Shown here piece by piece: positions 1 through 5,932 of a stretch of DNA of 36,335 nt. Source of the DNA: Lachnospiraceae bacterium (lineage in GTDB: Bacteria > Bacillota > Clostridia > Lachnospirales > Lachnospiraceae). A program made the position numbers and the translations under genes. The notes beneath the pieces are model-generated. The model did no database searches and was not told the origin of the DNA. It saw only the letters and a list, made by a program, of their open reading frames with translations. Numbering within the stretch: the stretch's first letter is position 1; the number at the start of each line of letters is the position of its first letter. The stretch is taken from NCBI GenBank assembly GCA_910575555.1, contig CAJTFX010000042.1:1-36335 (forward strand). Reading direction: 5' to 3'.

Positions 1-135
1 TTTGGCGATTGACATTATACCATAAAAAGGGAGGTCAATGCTCTTTTATTTGCAAACTCCCATAAAATCAAGGTTTGAGTAACAAAAAATCAGGTAGGAT
101 TTGACACTACCGATTTATAATTGGAGGAATTAGAA
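1..135. other. AT-rich leader of the accessory island
   Basis: No gene is visible here. An inverted repeat GGTAG (93-97) / CTACC (107-111) flanks a TTGACA at 101-106, and a TATAAT lies at 116-121, but the two boxes are only 9 nt apart and so do not form one standard promoter. A second TTGACA lies at 9-14. The repeat could be an operator for the small gene that follows. Low certainty. Confidence 0.3.
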
Positions 136-284
136 ATGAGAAAGACAAGAAGTGATTGTACAGTAGGAACATTTGAAAAAAGCATGGTCTTCCACCAGGA
201 ACCATAAGAAATAAAAATGGTCGGGATACTCGCAGCGACAAGAAAATAGGAACAATTAGAAAAGAAGCTAACAGGGGAAAATAA
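136..284 (+). pseudogene. Frameshifted small basic protein gene
   Basis: An ATG at 136 has a good ribosome binding site (GGAGG at 123-127). As written, the frame closes after 23 codons. If one A is added to the six-A tract at 176-181, reading continues without a stop to TAA at 282-284 and gives a basic protein of about 49 residues that continues FEKKHGLPPGTIRNKNGRDT, a coherent composition rich in Lys/Arg/Gly. I recall similar small basic proteins annotated as hypothetical in Clostridia, but that is memory, not a search. The stop is 8 nt before the KilA-N gene, so the two were probably translationally linked. A real one-base loss, a sequencing error in the homopolymer, or slippage would each explain the break. 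Confidence 0.5.
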
Positions 285-291
285 ATGTTCA

Positions 292-1161
292 ATGAAAAAT
301 ATGAAAATAGATGCTAATGGGACAGAAATAAGAGTTATAGGTGATGTTGTAAATGAAGAAGCCTATATTTCTTTAACAGATATTGCTAAATATAAAAATC
401 CAGACAATGCTTTTATCGTGGTTGCGAACTGGATGCGTAATCATTCAACAATTTCGTTTTTAGGTTTGTGGGAACAGATTCACAATCCCAATTTTAAACC
501 TATCGAATTCGATAGGTTTAAAGCAGCGGCGGGAGATAATGCGTTTACATTAACGCCGCAGCAATGGATAAAAGCAACAGACGCAATCGGTATTATATCA
601 AAATCGGGTAGATACGGTGGAACTTATGCCCATACGGACATTGCTTTTGAATTTGCTTCGTGGATTTCTCCAGAATTTAAACTTTATATTATCAAAGACT
701 ATCAGCGATTAAGGAAAGACGAATCAAATAGATTAGCGATTGGATGGGATGCAAAGAGAGAACTATCAAAAATAAATTATCGCATTCATACAGATGCGAT
801 AAAGGAGTTTCTGATAACACCAACATTATCTCCGCAGGAGATGGCATATACATATGCTTCAGAAGCGGATATTTTGAATATGGCTTTGTTTGGGAAAACG
901 GCAGTGCAATGGAGAAATGAAAAAGGGATAAGAGGAAAAACACCAAATATCAGAGATTTTGCTTCGGCAGAAGAATTGGTGGTACTTATCAATCTGGAAG
1001 ATACGAATGCTGATTTGATAAGACAGGAAGTGTCGCAGATTGAACGGTTGAAACTATTAAGGGAGAAGGCATACCGACAGCTTGAAATTCTTAAAAAGAA
1101 CCAGGAAACGATTGATGCATTGAAACATAATCTGATTGAGGAGTCAGAAAAAAGTAATTGA
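292..1161 (+). CDS. KilA-N domain protein
   Basis: A 289-residue protein. Residues about 12-145 form a KilA-N domain, a DNA-binding fold found in phage and mobile-element proteins; the recognisable parts are YISLTDIAKY, NWMRNHSTISFLGLWE, the Gly-rich SGRYGGTYAH and FEFASWISPEF. The C-terminal half is helical and charged, ending in a probable coiled coil (about residues 240-285). Family members are thought to bind DNA and often sit in prophages or genomic islands; a precise role is unknown. Start: ATG at 292 follows AGGGGA at 273-278, a slightly long spacing; ATG at 301 is the alternative. It is the first intact gene of an AT-rich three-gene run. No catalytic motif is visible. Confidence 0.85.
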   Translation: MKNMKIDANGTEIRVIGDVVNEEAYISLTDIAKYKNPDNAFIVVANWMRNHSTISFLGLWEQIHNPNFKPIEFDRFKAAAGDNAFTLTPQQWIKATDAIGIISKSGRYGGTYAHTDIAFEFASWISPEFKLYIIKDYQRLRKDESNRLAIGWDAKRELSKINYRIHTDAIKEFLITPTLSPQEMAYTYASEADILNMALFGKTAVQWRNEKGIRGKTPNIRDFASAEELVVLINLEDTNADLIRQEVSQIERLKLLREKAYRQLEILKKNQETIDALKHNLIEESEKSN

Positions 1162-1194
1162 GAAATGGAGATTTAAGATAAGGGAGGTGCAGAC

Positions 1195-1656
1195 TTGTCA
1201 ACAAAAAACTTTACAATAAGCATTCAGGGAGATAGCGAAGGATATGTAACCTTTGAATGTCCCTATTGCGACTCGGAATTTAAGTTGCAGGCTGGAGAAT
1301 ACCAGAATGACAATGAAGCTTTTAAAGAACTGTTTTGCCCATACTGCGGTCTGGTAAAAGAGAAGAATGAAGTTCTGTCATCAGATATAATTGAGCAGGC
1401 ACAAGCGATAGCTTATAACCATAGGGTGGAGGAATTAAATAAGTCATTCAAGAAAATGCAGAGGTCGGTTAATTGCTCAAAGGGTTTGATAAAGATGGAT
1501 TTTAAGCCATTGAAAAAGGTTGCAACAAAAGAATTGAAAGATAAGGATACCACGGAAACAGAGTTTACTTGTTCATGTTGTGGTCGCAGAGTTAAAGTGC
1601 TTTATTGTGCTGGAGCGGCAAAGATATTTTGTCCGTATTGTGGGGTGGATATATGA
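1195..1656 (+). CDS. Double zinc-ribbon small protein
   Basis: A 153-residue protein beginning with TTG at 1195, chosen because GGGAGG at 1182-1187 is ideally spaced. Cysteine pairs at 22/25 and 48/51 make one zinc ribbon, and those around 126-129 and 146/149 make a second at the extreme C-terminus; the linker (about 65-115) is helical and Lys-rich. Such proteins usually bind nucleic acid or act as scaffolds; nothing here suggests an enzyme. The stop codon overlaps the start of the next gene by 4 nt (ATGA at 1653-1656), so the two are translationally coupled and probably form a functional pair. I do not recognise a named family. Confidence 0.75.
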   Translation: MSTKNFTISIQGDSEGYVTFECPYCDSEFKLQAGEYQNDNEAFKELFCPYCGLVKEKNEVLSSDIIEQAQAIAYNHRVEELNKSFKKMQRSVNCSKGLIKMDFKPLKKVATKELKDKDTTETEFTCSCCGRRVKVLYCAGAAKIFCPYCGVDI

Positions 1657-2492
1657 ACAGATTAGAATTAAGAAAATTGAGTTTGGAATTTCGCAGGTTA
1701 TCAAGCAATCTGCTCAATAGCAGTGATGACACGGCAGATATAAATCTTTCTCGTTTTCTCAAATTTATAGATGGAAATGAGTTAATATCAGGATTCATTA
1801 AAGATAAAATTTCGGATGTTGATTATGATTTTAAGAAATGCTACGCAATAGGTTGTTCAGGGTGGGCAGATTTTAATCCGCCTGAAGATGAAGCGTGTCA
1901 TATTAAGGCGCAGTATGATTATCTTTTGTTCATAAACAATGAGGATAAGGTAAATGTGCGTGGACAGGCAATGCGATATTGTTGGTCGAGTAGAAAAATA
2001 AATGATAATATTCAAAGTTTCCTTGATATGGCGTTTAAACCTCTTATAGATTTTATAAATGACTACCTTTCGATGGAAATGATTATTTGTGACGAGGAGG
2101 AAAAGACTATGAGCGGAAATACATATATTCAAAATATTGAAACTGTTAATGGTTCGGCAAGCCAACAGAATAGTGGAGTGATAAATACTTACAACACTAC
2201 AAATGATACAAATTCTATGATTGCTTTGATTGACAAATTGCTTGCATCACTGCCAGGGATTCAGGGAGTTGACGCAGAAGAAATCGAGAATGTGAAAGAT
2301 GATTTGGAAATGATTCAGGAGCAGTTGAAAAGCGATGCTCCGAAAAAGAACCGTATAGGAAAGGCTCTTGCAGGAATCAAAAAGTTTGCGGGCGATTTTT
2401 CTATGAGACTCGCAGTATCACTTGCCGCTGGAGCAGTCACGGGAACAGATTGGAATATGTTGTTGCAACAGGTTGAAAATTTTATTAAATAA
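1653..2492 (+). CDS. Two-part protein with AbiTii-like C-terminal region
   Basis: A 279-residue protein whose ATG overlaps the preceding stop. The first about 150 residues form a compact domain (starting LELRKLSLEFRRLSSNLL, with later aromatic-rich segments) that I have seen only in uncharacterised proteins. Residues from 153 on form a different region: an Asn/Gln/Ser/Thr-rich stretch (about 155-185), an acidic helical stretch, then KKNRIGKALAGIKKFAGD and a hydrophobic helix rich in Ala/Gly. A tail of this type occurs on abortive-infection AbiTii proteins and other defence-island proteins; this comparison is from memory. A strong ribosome binding site inside the gene could give the tail as a separate product. 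Function unknown; phage defence is a guess from context. Confidence 0.7.
   Translation: MNRLELRKLSLEFRRLSSNLLNSSDDTADINLSRFLKFIDGNELISGFIKDKISDVDYDFKKCYAIGCSGWADFNPPEDEACHIKAQYDYLLFINNEDKVNVRGQAMRYCWSSRKINDNIQSFLDMAFKPLIDFINDYLSMEMIICDEEEKTMSGNTYIQNIETVNGSASQQNSGVINTYNTTNDTNSMIALIDKLLASLPGIQGVDAEEIENVKDDLEMIQEQLKSDAPKKNRIGKALAGIKKFAGDFSMRLAVSLAAGAVTGTDWNMLLQQVENFIK
2094..2492 (+). promoter_or_regulatory. Internal ribosome binding site and start, C-terminal isoform
   Basis: GAGGAGG at 2094-2100 stands 8 nt before an in-frame ATG at 2109, residue 153 of the surrounding gene, exactly at the junction of its two regions. It could yield a separate 127-residue C-terminal protein. The site itself encodes Glu-Glu-Glu, so chance is possible, but spacing and position are ideal. 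Confidence 0.5.
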
Positions 2493-2704
2493 AAAAATTT
2501 GAGAAATGCATTTATGATTTAACACGAGACATATTGTCATTATCCGCAGTTACAGAGCAGATGTTATCAACAGCGATAACAAAATGATAACATTAGTTCA
2601 TATAGGCAGGATAATATGGATATATCATATAATCAAAAGATTTACATACCCGACAGAGAATAATTGCTAAACAAAAATAATTAAGAAAAGTCGAGTTCAA
2701 GTAG

Positions 2705-2884
2705 ACAGGAAAAGTCCGCAAAGCCAGTGTTTATGCTGGTTTACTTGGTATAGAGACATCTGATAATAGTCAATTTTTAATTAAAATAGGAAAATTTGAC
2801 ACGGAATATGAAACATTTTTTCGGGAAATGGATGATACTAATAGTAGGATTCATGGAATATTTGAAAGGTTTACAAATAGTTAG
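2705..2884 (+). pseudogene. Possible C-terminal gene remnant
   Basis: An open frame of 59 codons runs from just after a TAG at 2702-2704 to TAG at 2882-2884 with protein-like composition (starts KVRKASVYAGLLGIE, contains FDTEYETFFREMDD). It has no start codon and no ribosome binding site, so it looks like the tail of a decayed gene. I do not recognise the family. Confidence 0.3.
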
Positions 2885-3000
2885 GAATATAAAAATTTGT
2901 TGCGTTTTGCTCTCGGATATGCGATTGTAAACATACAAAGGGAAAGCCATAGAAACGGCTCTACCCACATTATGACAAATTATTACCTCGTAGGAGGTAA

Positions 3001-3036
3001 GCCGTCACTACTGCGAATAGTGGCGGCTATTTCTTT
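3001..3036 (+). terminator. Terminator-like hairpin
   Basis: GCCGTCACTA (3001-3010) can pair with TAGTGGCGGC (3018-3027) with a G-T wobble, around a CTGCGAA loop, and is followed by a T-rich run. No intact gene lies directly upstream, which fits loss of the gene it once served. Confidence 0.55.
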
Positions 3037-3364
3037 TTCCCTTGTAAATCTGATAAATCAAATTGGCAAGGGCAACAATGATTTGAATTTCCCCATTTTT
3101 AGAATAAAAGTTTGTAAAATCCCGTTTAATTTCATAGCCCAATCTGTTATAATTAATCAAGCGAAAACACGCCTTTGTTTGGTTATTTTGTGGTGATTTA
3201 ATATTAGTCCGGTGGTTAAATATCAACGTTTTTACTTGCCTGAATTTCCGTCTGCCGCGTTGTGCCCGATAAAGCGGGGCAGACCCTCATCAATCTCAAA
3301 ATTGCTTCCATCTTGATTTGGTTAAAATAAACAAAACAAAATGTTTTTCAAACACGCGGTAGTA

Positions 3365-3398
3365 TTAGGACAATTCTGCAACATTTGACTCATATGAT
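3365..3398 (+). promoter_or_regulatory. Response-regulator-dependent promoter (regulator operon)
   Basis: A 22-bp motif (3365-3386, beginning TTAGGACA and ending ACATTT) is followed after 6 nt by a -10 box TATGAT (3393-3398). The half-sites ACAATT (3370) and ACATTT (3381) are 11 bp apart, the usual pitch of direct repeats bound by OmpR/PhoB-family regulators. The motif recurs, identically spaced, at 5189. There is no good -35 box, which fits an activator-dependent promoter. Confidence 0.65.
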
Positions 3399-3429
3399 AC
3401 ATTTAAAACAACAGAGAGGACATAAATAG

Positions 3430-4116
3430 ATGAAAAAAATCATTATTGTTGAAGATGATACTTTGCTAAATAAAACCCTTGCTTATAATCTTGTATCAGA
3501 TGGTTATGAGGTTGTTTCTGCATATTCGTATTCTATGGCAGTCGGTTTATTAAAGGAAGAGTATCATCTTGCTTTGTTAGACGTCAAACTGCCGGATGGA
3601 AGCGGGCTTGATTATTGCAGCATCTTAAAAGAAAAATATCCGGAAACATACGTTATTTTTTTAACCGCCAACGACAAGGAGAGCGATATGCTAAAGGGGT
3701 ATAAGGCCGGCGGAGCTGACTATATAACAAAGCCTTTTTCTGTGGCGGTGCTTTGCAGGAAGATAGCCGCTGTATTTGAAACCATAGAACAGTATCGCCC
3801 CAGCCATGACGTATACGAGGACGGTTTTCTTAAAATTGACTTTTCCCAACAGTGTGCGGCCCTGGATGGCAGGCCTATAGATTTCACGCCAAAGGAATAC
3901 CGCGCCTTACTCCTGTTTACCAGGAATGACAGGTTGATTCTGACGAAAAGGCAGCTTTTGGAAAAATTGTGGGATATTGACGGCGACTTTGTGGATGAGC
4001 ATACGCTGACTACAATCATCAGCCGTATCCGTAAAAAAATTGAAGTGGATGGACACAAGTATATTAAAACCGCTTACGGCATGGGGTATCAATGGATTGG
4101 CGGTGAGCAGAAATGA
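3430..4116 (+). CDS. OmpR-family response regulator (BceR-like)
   Basis: A 228-residue transcription factor. The receiver domain (1-115) has acidic residues E8-D9-D10, phosphoacceptor D51 in LLDVKLPDGSG, T79 and K101 in ITKPF. A winged-helix DNA-binding domain covers about 128-224 (FTPKEYRALLLF, then the recognition helix region TTIISRIRKKI). It would be phosphorylated by the kinase encoded immediately downstream (4-nt overlap ATGA at 4113-4116) and bind the repeated motif at 3365 and 5189, so it probably activates both its own operon and the ABC transporter. Together the four genes resemble BceRS-BceAB/VraSR-FG type peptide-antibiotic sensing and detoxification modules. ATG at 3430 follows AGAGGAC. 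Confidence 0.92.
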   Translation: MKKIIIVEDDTLLNKTLAYNLVSDGYEVVSAYSYSMAVGLLKEEYHLALLDVKLPDGSGLDYCSILKEKYPETYVIFLTANDKESDMLKGYKAGGADYITKPFSVAVLCRKIAAVFETIEQYRPSHDVYEDGFLKIDFSQQCAALDGRPIDFTPKEYRALLLFTRNDRLILTKRQLLEKLWDIDGDFVDEHTLTTIISRIRKKIEVDGHKYIKTAYGMGYQWIGGEQK

Positions 4117-5144
4117 AATTGCAGAATCTATCAGTGCGGGCATTTCTGCGGTTGGTGATCATGGGAGGAATTTCCACTTCGGCATTCTTAATTTTAACGT
4201 TTTATTTCTTTACCGGCAGCGGTGTTCTTGCGCTTTGTGGATTGTTTTTGACCATTACTTTTTTTGTATGGGGAATTTTTTTCTTAAAATTTTTTCAAAA
4301 AAGGCTTTCTGAATTTACAAACAGCTTATGCAGGACGCTGGACGATATGATAAACGGAAGCGAGAGACCGTTTACAGATTTGGAAGCAGAAACTTCTCTC
4401 GCCCGCATTTCGCACCGACTGGAACGGCTCTACAATATTATGCAGGTAAACAGCCATAAAGCAGAAGAAGAAAGGGCAGAGCTGCAGTCCCTTTTGTCAG
4501 ACATTTCACATCAGACTAAAACACCCATTTCAAATCTCAAAATGATCAACGATACTCTGCTGACAAGGAGAGTGACAGAGGAAAAGCAGAAAGAATTTCT
4601 GCAGGCTGCGGGGAGCCAGCTTGATAAACTGGAGTTTCTGATTCAGGCAATGGTAAAAACTTCCCGGCTTGAAACGGGCGTTATTACGATGGAAAAGAAA
4701 ACAGTTCCTTTCACAGACACGCTTACCGCAGCATTAAACAGTGTTCTTGCGCCGCTTGAGAAAAAGCAGATTACGTTGCTTGTGGATTGCCCGGAGCATC
4801 TGACTTTTTCCCATGACAGCCGCTGGACGGCAGAGGCGTTATATAATATTTTGGATAATGCGGTGAAATATACTCCCGCTTATGGCAATATCAGCGTAAA
4901 TGTGCAGGAATGGGAACTGTATTTTAAGATTGATATTGCAGATACAGGCAGGGGCATTCCTGAAAAAGAACAGGCAGCGATTTTCAAACGCTTCTATCGG
5001 GAGGAGGCGGTACATGATATAGATGGGATAGGCATCGGCCTTTTCCTTGCCCGTGAAATTATTACCATGCAGGGCGGTTATATCCTGGTTACTTCCAATG
5101 TTGGATATGGTTCTGTTTTTTCCGTCTTTCTGCCGCGAAAATAA
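4113..5144 (+). CDS. Intramembrane-sensing histidine kinase (BceS-like)
   Basis: A 343-residue sensor kinase. Two membrane helices (about 12-33 and 38-60) are separated by only a few residues, so there is no extracytoplasmic sensor domain; this is the hallmark of intramembrane-sensing kinases that take their signal from a partner ABC transporter. The phosphoacceptor H133 lies in SDISHQTKTPIS. The ATPase domain has the N box (ILDNAVKYT, N249), G1 box DTGRGI (277-282) and G2 box GIGIGL (305-310). It overlaps the regulator gene by 4 nt and lies 110 nt before the ABC genes, which fits a transporter-sensor complex. The likely inducer is a cell-wall-active peptide, but the sequence does not tell which one. 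Confidence 0.92.
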   Translation: MKLQNLSVRAFLRLVIMGGISTSAFLILTFYFFTGSGVLALCGLFLTITFFVWGIFFLKFFQKRLSEFTNSLCRTLDDMINGSERPFTDLEAETSLARISHRLERLYNIMQVNSHKAEEERAELQSLLSDISHQTKTPISNLKMINDTLLTRRVTEEKQKEFLQAAGSQLDKLEFLIQAMVKTSRLETGVITMEKKTVPFTDTLTAALNSVLAPLEKKQITLLVDCPEHLTFSHDSRWTAEALYNILDNAVKYTPAYGNISVNVQEWELYFKIDIADTGRGIPEKEQAAIFKRFYREEAVHDIDGIGIGLFLAREIITMQGGYILVTSNVGYGSVFSVFLPRK

Positions 5145-5222
5145 AATGTCCTGAAATTGAAAGAATTTAACGAATATTTCCATAGCGTTTAGGACATTTC
5201 TGTTACATTTCAATTTTATAAT
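5144..5222 (+). promoter_or_regulatory. Response-regulator-dependent promoter (ABC operon)
   Basis: The 22-bp motif at 5189-5210 matches that at 3365-3386 in 19 of 22 positions. Direct half-sites ACATTT at 5194 and 5205 are 11 bp apart, and after 6 nt there is a perfect -10 box TATAAT (5217-5222), the same geometry as in front of the regulator gene. In addition AAATGTCCT (5144-5152) is inversely repeated at 5191-5199, and AAATTGAAA (5154-5162) at 5208-5216, so the region just upstream may hold an inverted copy of the site or form RNA structure. Confidence 0.65.
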
Positions 5223-5254
5223 ATGCCTATCAAACGAAGAAAGGCGGTATTCGC

Positions 5255-5920
5255 ATGAGTGTCTTGCAGACAACAGATTTGAAAAAATATTATGGAGCCG
5301 GGCCAAACATTACCAGGGCCCTTGACGGGGTGGATTTTTCGGTGGAGCAGGGGGAATTTGTGGCGGTGGTGGGCACTTCCGGCAGCGGAAAATCCACCTT
5401 ACTGCATATGATGGGAGGTCTTGATATCCCCACATCTGGCTCTGTCCGCGTCAGGGGTAAAGAACTTGCGGAAATGAATGATGAACAGCTTACGATTTTC
5501 CGCCGCCGCAACATTGGTTTTATTTTCCAAAACTATAATCTTGTTCCCATTTTGAATGTGTACGAAAACATTGTTCTGCCAGTGGAATTGGATGGCGATA
5601 TGGCGGACCGGAAATTCATGAATGAGGTGGTTTCTATGCTGGGATTAGAGGATAAGCTTTATAATATGCCAAACAATCTTTCCGGAGGCCAGCAGCAGAG
5701 AGCAGCCATTGCCCGTGCCCTTGTCACAAAGCCGGCCATTGTGTTGGCAGATGAACCAACAGGAAATCTTGACAGCCATACCAGCGCGGATGTATTGGGG
5801 CTGCTGAAACGTACAGGCAGTGAATTTAATCAAACGATTGTCATGATTACCCACAATCAGGAGATAGCGCAGCTTGCCGACCGCATTGTACGAATTGAAG
5901 ATGGAAAAATTAAGGCATAG
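5255..5920 (+). CDS. ABC transporter ATP-binding protein (BceA/MacB-type)
   Basis: A 221-residue ATPase of the family that powers FtsX-type permeases. Walker A GTSGSGKS (40-47), Q-loop Q92, signature LSGGQQQR (142-149), Walker B AIVLADEP (161-168) and switch H200 are all intact. It starts at ATG 5255 after AGAAAGGCGG. It is followed 12 nt later by the large permease. It should form a dimer on the cytoplasmic face and drive conformational change in the permease, typically to free lipid-linked cell-wall precursors from peptide antibiotics. Substrate is inferred from family and the adjacent two-component system. Confidence 0.93.
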   Translation: MSVLQTTDLKKYYGAGPNITRALDGVDFSVEQGEFVAVVGTSGSGKSTLLHMMGGLDIPTSGSVRVRGKELAEMNDEQLTIFRRRNIGFIFQNYNLVPILNVYENIVLPVELDGDMADRKFMNEVVSMLGLEDKLYNMPNNLSGGQQQRAAIARALVTKPAIVLADEPTGNLDSHTSADVLGLLKRTGSEFNQTIVMITHNQEIAQLADRIVRIEDGKIKA

Positions 5921-5932
5921 GGAGGTGGAACA

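Larger units (their letters stand above)
2493..3429. other. Gene-poor stretch with mobile-element debris
   Basis: 937 nt without a convincing intact gene. Repeated GATAAC-type inverted repeats lie at 2561-2593 (ATGTTATC, then GATAAC, then GATAACAT) and may be an operator. A remnant reading frame lies at 2705-2884, a terminator-like hairpin at 3001-3036, and two short minus-strand frames at 3008-3226 (72 codons) and 3216-3311 (31 residues) have plausible composition but no ribosome binding site. The right end contains the promoter of the response-regulator operon. The mix suggests the scarred end of an integrative element; this is inference. Confidence 0.4.

Noticed and set aside
2897-3196. 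Plus-strand open frame of 99 codons in the gene-poor gap
   Set aside because: Runs through the terminator-like hairpin; no ribosome binding site before its start and no recognisable domain.
3008-3226. Minus-strand open frame of 72 codons
   Set aside because: Composition is plausible but there is no ribosome binding site or family match; left only as possible debris.
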